Source: Cladocopium goreaui (Eukaryota; Sar; Dinophyceae; Suessiales; Symbiodiniaceae). Taken from it: a DNA stretch of 64,000 bases. Within the stretch, counting starts at the first letter, position 1. Each line of letters opens with the position of its first letter. The translations under genes were made by a program, and so were the position numbers. Below are positions 11,334 through 21,839 of the stretch, piece by piece. The stretch is from positions 62,001-126,000 of the forward strand of contig CAMXCT020000376.1 in assembly GCA_947184155.2 (NCBI GenBank), given 5' to 3'. Under the pieces are notes generated by a model. It was not told where the DNA came from. It did no database searches and worked only from the letters and a program-made list of their open reading frames with translations.

Positions 11334-11748
11334 ATTAACCTATTGATCACAAACCCAAACCTACCAACAAAAGAACTATATAAAATATATGGATCAAGGT
11401 AAATCGATCAGTGACCCTTTTACATGTTCAGTCTGTCCTTATGTATCATGGATAATATATGTTGCTCCGCGCTTTACCTGAGGAAGTCCTGTAAAGCCAC
11501 TGGTGAGTCCCAAGATGGTGGCTAAGCCAGATGCACCCACCGACAAGGCACATTGGTTTCGTAGTTTCGTAGTTTCGTCTTGGGGTTGGTCCTGGCCAGT
11601 GCAAAAATAGTTTGGCATACTTTCAAAGATTGGCTCAGTATTATCTAAAACCTTACATTGGGAGCCTATATAATCGATCCATTTCTCAAACATTTTAAAA
11701 CCATATATGTTAACATCGGTTCTGCATATTCGACATCTAAGGAGAGTT

Positions 11749-14700
11749 CACTGGTTGATGTGGTCCAGCACAAGGACTTTGTGCTATCGTCATTTCAGAT
11801 TGCAATTAACCGATGCCAACAGGCTGCCCTGGATGCAGCTTCTGAGCCAATTCCATGTCCAGAACATCAACTTGAACTTTTGAGAAAGAAGAAACCATCA
11901 GGTAAAGAACACAAGTCGACTCTTAGCTTGTATGGGATTCAACCAAACAGATACAGTAGGCTATGCTGGCTATGCATCTGACATAAAAAATCAAAGTAAT
12001 TCCAGCTCATGGTTTCAGTGATCAAAGTCAGACCTAGCTAGCTAAGGAAGTTCGAGATTGTTGAGATTCTCCAACATTCGCAGGACTGGAAGATAGAAAC
12101 CAGGAAGAGGTTGACGGGAAAATTGCGTGGAGCCTTGTACAAGGTGTTTCTGGCACCTGGGGGAAACACTAAGTATTACAGCCTTACCAAGGCATGTGAA
12201 AATGGATTTCCTATGGATGGCTATTTGGATGGTCGCAAAAAGCGATCCAAAAAGGGGAAGCCCTAGTGTCAAACATGAGGCATTTGCAGTGGTCTTTAAC
12301 ATGTTAAACAAACAAAGATGTGCTTCGGGCTTTCCCTCTCTGTTCAGGGGCTTTGCCAAAATCACTTTTACTTTGGGGTATACTTTGGGGTGCCCTAGCG
12401 ATGGTGTAGCATATGCTACGGCTGCTACGTACCGAACCGCTTGGGGAGAAATGAGATCGGCAGTCAATGCTTACATCTTTGGTTTTGCACTACATGAGAA
12501 GGAACATGTACTGCACTGAAATATGCCAAGGTATTTCCAACAGTGGTTAGTATACTTGATACTTGATAGCACATGATTACGCAGCTTCAGCTTCGCGTAG
12601 CACTTCAGCTTAGCGTCGCATTCCTTATGGAATATTCCATATCGTTCCAGTTGGGCCCGAAGTGGCTGGTTGAAACAAACCGCCAGTGAAGATCATAGAG
12701 CATGAGGGCTGCAAATTTGCTTTTGTGTTTGGCGTTCCTTTCTCAGCTGGATGCCCCTGAGCACCACAATGATTTTGTTTCCCAACTGCAGCTAATCTGT
12801 GGGATAGGGTTGGTGAACTTTGAAATTTGAAATTCTTACTCCCATGTTCCCTGGAACAATACTGCCTACCAAGGTTGAAGTATGCGCTGGATGTGGATCA
12901 CTGAGCAGAGCGATGCGAAACACCGGATATGAAGGGAAGGAATTTGACGCTACCTGGATTCTGCAGTTAGAAGTGAATGCATTGCTCCAATAATCCCTTA
13001 ATATGTGGTGCATCAACATGTTTGATCTATTTCTGAACGATTCTGGTCCAACTAAGATTTTGTATTCTGGAAATCACAATCTCATGCGCACCGTTGGCTT
13101 TCTGACCATACTGGCGGCTGCTACTGGTCTGCAGCTCTGGGTTTGTGCATGTTAGACTGTTAGTCCCATCCCATACTAAACACCTCCCATATACTCACCC
13201 TGAGATCAAATGTTTTCAAATATGATATATATTTAATATATAAGTACAATTTAGGAGAGAGCAGCCATTATGCACAGCCACCTTGTGACACCCTGTGGCA
13301 CCACCTTCAGCCCAGGTATGGAACACCCGTCCTGGTGGTGTACTTGTATTCGCTCCTCCTTGTGCGAGTTGGATATTCCTGTCACGGAGTGTGACGCGAC
13401 GCTCATGGAACTCGCCAGAGGGAGATGAAGGGAACCGGGGTGTCAAGTTGGCCAATATATTTGTACGCCGTATGCTGTATATGTTACTTGGCTTTTGAAC
13501 AACAGTGATACTTGTACAATGGATCAGTGTACTCTTCGCAAAAGATATATGTTCCTTGTTCTGAACCATGCTCACCAAGTCTATACTATGCAGCCAAGCG
13601 CAATGTGAAAATTTTGGTGGAGCAACCAGCCTCATCTGTGACCAGTCTGAATTAGAAATACGCAGTTGAAACATGCAGACTTCACATGGTTCACTAACTT
13701 AAGGTTCTTTGGCAGAAATCACATATCACATGGTTCGCTAACTTAAGGTTCTATGGCATTGGGAACCTGTGCGCAAATTCTTGGTCTGGTGTGGGGCCAG
13801 GTGTGCTCTGGAACAAGTTCACTGGTATTATAACATTTGCATATAAACCAATAATGCTTGTCCTCTTCTGGAGGCGGGTGGCGTTCCCAATGGGAGCCTA
13901 TGGGGCACCAACTTTGAAGATGACAGTGACACTTAGCATGCACACATATGGCATGTGCTCCAAAAGTGGTGATTTAACTTATTTTTGGTGGACCCCATAT
14001 TTGGACCTCAGGTTAGTGTCTACAGCCTACACCAACCTAAATAGTAAAAATGTACCCACACCGAAACTGCTCAGGGTCTGGTCTACATTGGACACCATCC
14101 ACTCCTTGTGGCGCCCGCTGGATGTGAAGAAGCTCAAGGAGATTCTGGCCAGGAGACTGGTGGTCATAAGGTCAAATGGGGATACATGGTCGCTGTATAG
14201 GATAGTAATGTCGATACATCACAGATCTCAATGTTCTATTCAACTAAAATGACATCCGATGAACCTCTGTAGCTTTGAGCATATGAGTTCACTTCAAAAT
14301 AAATAGATTTAAAGTAAAGTATGCTGGACAAACCAATTTTTCCAATGTACATTTGCACATGAGATCAAGTGTCAGACACCACATGATGCAATTCACTTTC
14401 TGGCATTCTCCAAACCCTAAAATCTCCCATTGAGTATGGCTATAGGCTATAGAAATTGGATGGGATAGTTTGCCGAAAGCACCAAGCTCCTTTTCTGACC
14501 AGTCACTTGCTTTCTGCCAGGACAGGTCAGCCACTTTTAGTGAAGAAGACGGTCTCGAAGAGGGGCCGAAAGGGGGTGACTGGTCAGAAGAGGAGTTTGC
14601 AGATGTCGGCCAGCTACCCCCTGTCATTCGGGCTGGCAGTAGCCAACCTGATTGCTCCGACTGGGGTTCCACACCAGCAGCCGGAGCTGGGTTCATGCAA

Positions 14701-14888
14701 GTTCAATCAAGTTCATATTAATTTAAAAAATATATCGATCTATTATCAAATTTTCTGCAATTGCAATTACCCACGCCACTCCTTGAGGAGATTGAGATTG
14801 GGGATGATGATCCGGATTTCTTCGACGATGGAGCCATAGATGATTTGATTAAGGGTCGCAAGTTTGCTGCATGGCGCCGTCTCTGATG
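11749..14888 (+). CDS. Multi-exon protein with PPCASW motif (methyltransferase-like, tentative)
   Basis: Exon-like blocks in order: 11749-11903 (HKDFVLSSFQIAINRCQQAA, then a GTAAAG donor); 12063-12266 (RGALYKVFLAPGG, KYYSLTKACENGFPMDGYLD, basic end KKRSKKGKP); 12732-12791 (AFLSQLDAPEHHNDFVSQLQ); ~13310-13478 (GGVLVFAPPCASW then IFLSRSVTRRSW); ~13870-13920 (AFPMGAYGAPTLK); ~14040-14170; 14523-14700 (acidic, FSEEDGLEEGPKGGDWSEEE); 14761-14888 (LLEEIEIGDDDPDFFDDG, ending AAWRRL and TGA). PPCASW at about 13355-13372 resembles motif IV (PC) of cytosine-C5 methyltransferases. The same motif pattern recurs in the gene at 42-56 kb, where an ELFSG motif precedes it. I recall similar proteins as multicopy in Symbiodiniaceae, but cannot check this. 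Exon joins are not fully phased, and the blocks before 12.3 kb could be a separate gene. Confidence 0.5.
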
Positions 14889-15549
14889 GCACATGTGAAG
14901 GACATAATGGCTGTTTAGGTTGCCAGGGTCCCCATGAAAGTTTTGATGTATGAAATATGTTTTACAATCTTGGTTTTAGATTAATCAATGGGGGTTTCTA
15001 TGGTGGTTATCCCGGTCCATCGTCATGATCAACCTATGGTTTGTTTGGATGAGAAATACAGATTTGTAGAGTAGTGGTTGCACTAATGATAATCTGATAA
15101 TCCCTATTGCCATTGGTTCACCTATTGTTTTCTTTGGAAATAATACATTCATATTATAACATTTATATGCTGCCACATGAATCATTCCACACAAAAAGTT
15201 TTTTTTGGGGGGGATGCAACGATCTCTTCCAATATCACCAGTATTGCATTTGAACATGGTTGATCGAAAATATATACACCCATCCATCACCACTCCATGT
15301 CCCATGCCAGGAGTTGGAATGGTGCCTTCTCCACAGGCTGCGCTATACCACTGTGGCAACCTGCAACAATGTTGAAAAGGTGCAACTTGCCCATGGGTCC
15401 AGGGTGTATGGCAGTTTGGGAAGGTATTGTGTGCTTTGTTTCACAGCTAGGTATGCAGAAATGTCTTTGAAAAGCTCATTCATTTTTGCTATCAAATGTG
15501 GCCCACAGCTGTTTTTGCTCTAAGCCATCAATATATCCAACTCATACAG

Positions 15550-15650
15550 GCATGGAAGACAACCGTGCCAAAACCAAAAAGGAAAGGCGACAGGCTTTGA
15601 AGGAGCAATGGCTTAACTATTTGCTTACGGTTGCAGAAGAGAAGATTTGC
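15550..15650 (+). CDS. Isolated exon, basic helical peptide
   Basis: Follows an ACAG acceptor and ends at a textbook GTGAGT donor. It reads EDNRAKTKKERRQALKEQ and WLNYLLTVAEEKIC, charged then hydrophobic. An ATG lies at 15552, so this could be the first coding exon of the lysine-rich protein or of the gene that follows. No domain recognised. Confidence 0.45.
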
Positions 15651-16508
15651 GTGAGTTGTTGGGCCACCCAGTTAAAAGAGTGGCTCCCAGAGAGCCATGT
15701 AGGATATTGGCAAGGTTTTTGTTTCTTACCAGAAGTAAATCCACACAGGTAAATCTCTAAGGCAAAGAACACCCCTCATGGTACACAATTTGGGTTTGAT
15801 AATTGGAATATAGAATTAAGTTATCTGATGTTAGAGGGGGTGCAAAGTATACTGGGAAGTCCAAGCGATATGATAAACCCCGATATAAAATCTCAGATAT
15901 GTTTGCTGTAGCTGGGTTGTTTTGTTTTTTTCCTGAAGGTTTAAACCATATTGGGGATCTCTAACAATTAATAGTCAGATCAATCTGTGTCTCAAAGTGA
16001 TCTATGAATCATAATTGCCCATGCTGGCCATGAAATGTCCATATATGGTCAAAGAAGTCGATCGACAATTTGGGATTTGATATACTGTACATTTGTTATA
16101 TCCCTTGTGTTATCCCAGGAAAGTAGTTTCGTAATGGAACAGTAGACCCCACCAAGGACTGACTATAACAATTTGTTGGCGGTCTCCGCAGATTGCCGCT
16201 GTGAGTTGGATGACATCCTGGAACCTGAGGCAAACTAATTAGATTTGAGGCCAGTAGGGATATCCACTGGTGTTTGATATTGGGAAAATTACCTGAACTC
16301 TGAAGCTGAATGTTTGGGGGAAAAACCTGCTGCTCCCACGCTGATTTGCCTAATCTCTCAGATGTAGGGTGCAGCTGGCACTTCTTGCCTGCATCGGGTG
16401 TCAACATGGTGTCGACATGGTAGGATGGGTGGTTTCATTTTCGATCGACTTTTTGATATTTTTTTGGATCGAGGGTGCGTGTCAAAGCGTGTCAGACCCG
16501 TGTCACTG
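15651..16508. other. Intron or spacer, nothing recognised
   Basis: No exon with clear context on the + strand. A 103-codon open frame on the - strand (16096-16407) has no splice context or supporting neighbour and was not called. Confidence 0.35.
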
Positions 16509-16512
16509 GCAG

Positions 16513-16627
16513 ATTTTTTTCACATATCAAAGGGTCACTTAGGAATATCAAAGGGTCACTTAGGAATATCAAAGGGTCACTTAGGAATATCAAAGGGTCA
16601 CTTAGCATATCAAAGGGTCACTTAGCC
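16513..16627. repeat. ~22-bp tandem repeat (AAGGGTCACTTAG)
   Basis: Five copies of a unit close to ATATCAAAGGGTCACTTAGG, three separated by GAAT and the last two shorter. The complement contains CCTAAGTGACCCTTTGATAT, which matches one arm of the hairpin at 25.7 kb. The array looks like an expanded fragment of that fold-back family. Confidence 0.8.
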
Positions 16628-16863
16628 CAGTAGCATATATCGAACCAGACCGTGTCAGTTGCGTGTCTCAGACGGCACGTTTTGGGGTGAAAAACCCGAC
16701 GTCTCAGCAGTTGGGCCTTCTCGCTGACTTTTGGGATAGAGGACTAGAGTTGAACAAAAACCATGTTTTTGGCCAATTCATTACTAGGTTCAATCCAAAC
16801 GAATATTGCTCACTTTGGTTTGGGGTTAAAACAAGCAATCATCCCTGTACAGGACCACCAGCC

Positions 16864-19182
16864 ATGGTGAAGAACACAGAAAGGGAAAAAGCAGGAAAAA
16901 CAAAGAAGACAAATGGTAAAGAACAGGTTCGGCAGAAGGTGCCCAAGGAAGATGAGATGAACGTTGATGAGACAAAGCCTGAGCAGATGAAAGGCAGAGC
17001 CACAATGAAGAAGGTTGAGGAAAAGGCATCGTCCTCATCTAAAGGAAGCAAGCCGAAGACCAATGAGAAGACAGCCAAGAAGAAGGAAGAGAAGGTTGGC
17101 AATGAGAAGGGACCATCTTCATCTGAAGATGGCAAAGCCAAGAAGGATGAGGAGAAAGGAAAGAAGACTTCTGACACGAAGAAGGACACGTCAAAGGCAG
17201 ATCAGAAGAAGGCAGCAACAGGATCAGGTGAGGATGTTGGAGATAAGAAGGTAGAGAAGCAAGAGGAACAAACGAAGAAGAAGCCAACATCCAAAGAAGG
17301 AGACACAGATCCGGCAAGCAGCAAGCCAGAGAAAAATGAGAAGAAAGACAAGAAGAAGGAACAGAAGGCTGGCAATGAGAAGGGACCATCTTCATCTGAA
17401 GATGGCAAAGCCAAGAAGGATGAGAAAGGAAAGAAGACTTCTGACACGAAGAAGGACACGTCAAAGGCAGATCAGAAGAAGGCAGCAACAGGATCAGGTG
17501 AGGATGTTGGAGATAAGAAGGTAGAGAAGCAAGAGGAACAAACGAAGAAGAAGCCAACATCCAAAGAAGGAGACAAAGATCCGGCAAGCAGCAAGCCAGA
17601 GAAAAATGAGAAAAAAGACAAGAAGAAGGAACAGAAGGCTGGCAATGAGAAGGGACCATCTTCATCTGAAGATGGCAACGCCAAGAAGGATGAGGAGAAA
17701 GGAAAGAAGACTTCTGACACGAAGAAGGACACGTCAAAGGCAGATCAGAAGAAGGCAGCAGCAGGATCAGGTGAGGATGTTGGAGATAAGAAGGTAGAGA
17801 AGCAAGAGGAACAAACGAAGAAGAAGCCAGCATCCAATGAAGGAGGCAAAGATCCGGCAAACAGCAAGCCAGAGAAAAATGAGAAGAAAGACAAGAAGAA
17901 GGAACAGAAGGCTGGCAATGAGAAGGGACCATCTTCATCTGAAGATGGCAAAGCCAAGAAGGATGAGGAGAACGGAAAGAAGACTTCTGACACGAAGAAG
18001 GACACGTCAAAGGCAGATCAGAAGAAGGCAGCAAAAGGATCAGGTGAGGATGTTGGAGATAAGAAGGTAGAGAAGCAAGAGGAACAAACGAAGAAGAAGC
18101 CAGCATCCAAAGAAGGAGACAAAGATCCGGCAAGCAGCAAGCCAGAGAAAAATGAGAAAAAAGACAAGAAGAAGGAACAGAAGGCTGGCAATGAGAAGGG
18201 ACCATCTTCATCTGAAGATGGCAAAGCCAAGAAGGATGAGGAGAAAGGAAAGAAGACTTCTGACACGAAGAAGGACACGTCAAAGGCAGATCAGAAGAAG
18301 GCAGCAAAAGAATCAGGTGAGGATGTTGGAGATAAGACGGTAGATAAGAAAGAGGAACAAACGAAGAAGAAGCCAGCATCCAATGAAGGAGACAAAGATC
18401 CGGCAAGCAGCAAGCCAGAGAAAAATGAGAAGAAAGACAAGAAGAAGGAACAGAAGGCTGGCAATGAGAAGGGACCATCTTCATCTGAAGATGGCAAAGC
18501 CAAGAAGGATGAGAAAGGAAAGAAGACTTCTGACACGAAGAAGGACACGTCAAAGGCAGATCAGAAGAAGGCAGCAACAGGATCAGGTGAGGATGTTGGA
18601 GATAAGAAGGTAGAGAAGCAAGAGGAACAAACGAAGAAGAAGCCAACATCCAAAGAAGGAGACAAAGATCCGGCAAGCAGCAAGCCAGAGAAAAATGAGA
18701 AAAAAGACAAGAAGAAGGAACAGAAGGCTGGCAATGAGAAGGGACCATCTTCATCTGAAGATGGCAACGCCAAGAAGGATGAGGAGAAAGGAAAGAAAAC
18801 TTCTGACACGAAGAAGGACACGTCAAAGGCAGATCAGAAGAAGGCAGCAGCAGGATCAGGTGAGGATGTTGGAGATCAGAAGAATAGCCGACAATCCCAA
18901 GAGGATGGCAAAGGTAAGACTGAGCAGCCAGACAGTCACAACATCACACCAGCCAAGGGCAAGGCTGATGTAAACACGGAGGAGTTGGATCGTTCTGACC
19001 CAAAACGGAAGGGCCTGAGCTCAGCTTCCACCACAGCTGGCTCCACCAGTCCTGAGGGAAAACGTGCTCGGCGTGATGGACAGCTGGCTGACAAACGTGG
19101 CCAACAGGGTCCAACTGGACATACCCCCGAAAAGAAGAAGTTGAAATTCTCCCTGTCTGATGCTGAGGCTGGGGTGGGTTAG
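16864..19182 (+). CDS. Lysine-rich tandem-repeat protein
   Basis: Start taken at ATG 16864 (MVKNTEREKAGKTKK), where the composition switches to K/E/S/T-rich. The frame is open upstream to 16663, but that part looks intronic and an ACAG acceptor lies just before the ATG. The product is ~772 residues, strongly charged with excess lysine, and has no signal or membrane segment. Seven tandem units of 90-91 residues begin GNEKGPSSSEDG and contain KKTSDTKKDTSKADQKK, GSGEDVGDKKVEKQEEQ and DPASSKPEKNEKKDKKK. The C-terminal tail is non-repetitive and basic, with DPKRKGLSSASTTAGS, PEGKRARRDG (NLS-like) and EKKKLKFSLSDAEAGVG before TAG. The alternating Ser/acidic and Lys modules recall nucleolar chaperones such as Nopp140 in style only. 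The function is unknown and the protein probably nuclear. Confidence 0.85.
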   Translation: MVKNTEREKAGKTKKTNGKEQVRQKVPKEDEMNVDETKPEQMKGRATMKKVEEKASSSSKGSKPKTNEKTAKKKEEKVGNEKGPSSSEDGKAKKDEEKGKKTSDTKKDTSKADQKKAATGSGEDVGDKKVEKQEEQTKKKPTSKEGDTDPASSKPEKNEKKDKKKEQKAGNEKGPSSSEDGKAKKDEKGKKTSDTKKDTSKADQKKAATGSGEDVGDKKVEKQEEQTKKKPTSKEGDKDPASSKPEKNEKKDKKKEQKAGNEKGPSSSEDGNAKKDEEKGKKTSDTKKDTSKADQKKAAAGSGEDVGDKKVEKQEEQTKKKPASNEGGKDPANSKPEKNEKKDKKKEQKAGNEKGPSSSEDGKAKKDEENGKKTSDTKKDTSKADQKKAAKGSGEDVGDKKVEKQEEQTKKKPASKEGDKDPASSKPEKNEKKDKKKEQKAGNEKGPSSSEDGKAKKDEEKGKKTSDTKKDTSKADQKKAAKESGEDVGDKTVDKKEEQTKKKPASNEGDKDPASSKPEKNEKKDKKKEQKAGNEKGPSSSEDGKAKKDEKGKKTSDTKKDTSKADQKKAATGSGEDVGDKKVEKQEEQTKKKPTSKEGDKDPASSKPEKNEKKDKKKEQKAGNEKGPSSSEDGNAKKDEEKGKKTSDTKKDTSKADQKKAAAGSGEDVGDQKNSRQSQEDGKGKTEQPDSHNITPAKGKADVNTEELDRSDPKRKGLSSASTTAGSTSPEGKRARRDGQLADKRGQQGPTGHTPEKKKLKFSLSDAEAGVG
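17095..18880 (+). repeat. 270/273-bp coding tandem repeats, seven units
   Basis: Units start at about 17098, 17371, 17641, 17914, 18187, 18460 and 18730. Units 2 and 6 are 270 bp, lacking one Glu codon in KKDEEKGKK. Units 2-3 and 6-7 share the same private variants (missing Glu, PTSKEGDKD, GNAKK). This implies duplication of a ~1.09 kb four-unit block. Confidence 0.85.
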
Positions 19183-19548
19183 TTGTTTGATCGGTATTGT
19201 ATTGCCTTAATTTATACAATACTGTCTATCTGATAAAAAAAAATAATGAAACTCAATTCTACAAAGACTTTGGGCTGGGGAATTTCCACTGCCCAGGATG
19301 ACAAGCCTCTTGAAAGGGTAAGGACGCTCCCGAGCTTTGACATGGTGGATATGCTTTCACCATCAACGACTGAAAGTACGTTGTCCCCATGCCCAAGTGG
19401 AAGCCAGGACAGGATTTGGTTTCATTATTTCCAATGCACCTTCGATATAGTAGCACCATCCTATATTATTCAGGTTTTATTTCCTAGATATTGATCAGCT
19501 GTTAAACATAGCGTCATTGCATATGTTGAATGGTTTTCTTCCCTCAAG

Positions 19549-21481
19549 GACACTCTCCGGGGGTCAACCAATACCCGGATGACAAAGCTTAGTGAAGATC
19601 AGAAAGAGCAGATTCGATCAATGGCTAGTCCACAGTGCATGGAGGCATCCGAACGCAAGAGGCAGTACAGTGCAATGGGTCGTGCTATCCATAAGTGCTG
19701 CAACCCTAGCCTATTGGCTAAATACCAACTGTGCTCGGACACTGAGAGGTGGGGGGTTCGTCAATACTTGAGTTTTTTTTTAGAAAAGAAACACTGGTCA
19801 TAAAAAAAATGATTACGATCGACCTTTGAATTACTCATCCATCCCTGCCTAGATGGACAATGCTGAAGCAGTGGCTCACCAATGATGGGAAGACTGACTC
19901 CATTAATGTGGAGGAAAAGTACACTCGGTGGACGGAGGAATTGCGCAGTGACAAGTACTCCACTGTTCCATGTCTGAATTCATGGCTATGGGTCATGGCA
20001 ATTACAAAACGTAAATGGAGAAACCAAAACAACATCCCAATTAATCAAACCAAATTTGGCCATAAAAGCTTCATGGGGTGATAGTATTAAAAGGTTGTTT
20101 TGTTTTTTTTTTCCACTATATGGTTGAGGTCACCCTTCTACAGCTGGAGAAGACTTACGGGTCGTCCCAAGAAGCCAAAGATTTCATTGCAGAGCTCATC
20201 AAAGGTCAGGGGGAACGATTTTAGGGGGTTTGAGATGATGCTACTCACATCTATGGTATGCATGCAATGCAAAATCAAATAATATTGCCTCGACATGTTT
20301 CCTACATATCCCAATACATCCTGCTGTGTTCCAAGCTGTGCAGGCCAGTCGGGCATTGCGCACCCTCAGGCGCCAAACTGCCCCAAAGCAAAAATGTACA
20401 AAGTATTACGGGAAATATCAGAAGAAATTTCCCAGGGACAGAAAGGGGAATCGATGATGTCCGTTGGTGGAAGGGTGAGAAACCCCCAGCTCAAAGCGAT
20501 GCTTGCTAAGCAGCTAGGGCAAAGTTTGGAAAGCTTAGAAGGAGCAAGTCTAGTGGACCTCAAGACTGGACGTATCACTTCTAAGAAGGGTAAGAAGGAA
20601 AAAACGCCAGTCCAATTGGCCTTGGACGAACTCAAGAAGGTGAATGCAAAGTTTCTTGCCAAAACATTGGTGCACAATATATAAGACGAGAACAATTATC
20701 TCCATATAATTTTTACCACATAGTTTATTTACACATAGTATGGCTTCCCATACCACCATATATGACCCCATATAATTATAGTAAGTATTTATAGGACCTT
20801 ACGTATGTTGGAGGATCATCCCATAGTCCCATTATAGGATCCCATAGCCTACTTTTTACATCCTTCAACATCCTGCATCCAAGGCTGAAAAAAATCATCA
20901 ACGAGCTGCCGAAGATGATGGATGAACTCAAGCAGTATCGGGTTCGTAACTCTGGTGAGCTGGCACTTGGTCTCAACATCCATCCAAATCAATTGTTACA
21001 CTTTTCAAAGCTATCTGTTGTTTATACGCCATATATGACATTCAAAAAAACATTTAGTTATCTAAGGTTGAAGCCTTGGATTCCCATGTCGACTATGCCG
21101 CTATGCTTTTCGACAAAAGTACCAAACGGATGGAAGATGTTCCATCTACAATCGAGGCTTCTGAGATACATGTTCCTCATATGCATATGGCATGAAGCTC
21201 TTTCCAATACATTAGACACCTATGTTGAATCATCTCCCTGAGTTTAACTTTCTGTTCACCCTGTGGTTGCTTAGGACTTCGTGGATGAGATGAAGAAAGC
21301 CATGGCCCCACTTGAGAGCGATGTAAGGGATGCCAAGCGCCGTGTCAGCAATGTCAAGGGTCCTGCTCGCAAGCGCAAGGGGACACCAGCAGCAACGCCT
21401 GCACCTGTGGCGTCGGATGATGGTGATGGCGTAGATGAGATTGAGTCACCCCCTGGTGATGATGGGTCTGGGGATGATTGA
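19549..21481 (+). CDS. Charged, coiled-coil-like multi-exon protein
   Basis: Exons: 19549-19748 (TKLSEDQKEQIRSMASPQ); 19853-19964 (WTMLKQWLTNDGKTDS, RWTEELRSDKYST); 20129-20204 (LLQLEKTYGSSQEAKDFIAE); 20344-20639 (KMYKVLREISEEISQG, GGRVRNPQLKAMLAKQLGQS); ~20884-20940 (LKKIINELPKMMDELKQ); ~21067-21160 (DSHVDYAAMLFDKSTKRMED); 21275-21481 (DFVDEMKKAMAPLESDVRD, ending in an acidic tail and TGA). The first four exons join in consistent phase across GT...AG introns, which strongly supports the model. The last three are placed by composition. An earlier exon near 19297-19318 (DDKPLER before GTAAGG) may belong. The protein is helical, charged and soluble. I recall this type as a multicopy, Symbiodiniaceae-specific protein, function unknown. 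The right-edge gene (58.7-64 kb) has a comparable exon style. Confidence 0.7.
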
Positions 21482-21638
21482 TTTATGTTACTTATCACTT
21501 CTTGCAAATGTGTTGTTCAAACAGCCCTGGACCCTGTCATTCAACATCGGCACATCATGATCTTATTTTAAATGGAATGTGAATTTGATCAATGGTTCGA
21601 ACAGCCGATGTGTCACATGTGAATGATTATCAATACCA

Positions 21639-21720
21639 GAGTTCAAAAACAGCTATGTAGCGCTATTAAGTTACTATTACCATATCGGTTCCAGTTTGGC
21701 CCAAGCTGTTTTTGAACTCA
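21639..21720. repeat. Fold-back element, family H
   Basis: Perfect 15-bp inverted repeat GAGTTCAAAAACAGC around a ~50-bp centre containing GGTTCCAGTTTGGCCCAAG. A relative of the centre (CGTTCCAGTTGGGCCCGAAG) occurs at about 12637-12656. It lies between two genes. Confidence 0.65.
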
Positions 21721-21839
21721 AGTGTTTAGAGTTTTGCTGTGAACAGCACGCACCAATTTCTGCGGTGAGGTGGTCGAGGTGAGTTGTTTACTCCCAATCG
21801 GCTGCCTTTTATTTTGGGGAACATGATCAAACCGATCGT

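Noticed and set aside
12127-12519. 130-codon + strand frame
   Set aside because: Overlaps a better frame (RGALYKVFLAPGG, KYYSLTKACENG) with more protein-like composition, so only the latter was used. The choice is not certain.
13084-13155. Short frame MRTVGFLTILAAATGLQLWV resembling a signal peptide
   Set aside because: Only 23 codons, within an intron-like stretch of the 11.7-14.9 kb gene, with no following exon in phase.
17039-18826. 595-codon open frame on the - strand (SSCQKSSF repeats)
   Set aside because: Antisense shadow of the lysine-rich repeat. The shorter FFVSEVFF frames are likewise.
21680-21703. Second spliced-leader-like match (TTTGGCCCAAG)
   Set aside because: It lies in the centre of a fold-back element, and a relative occurs at 12.64 kb without leader features.
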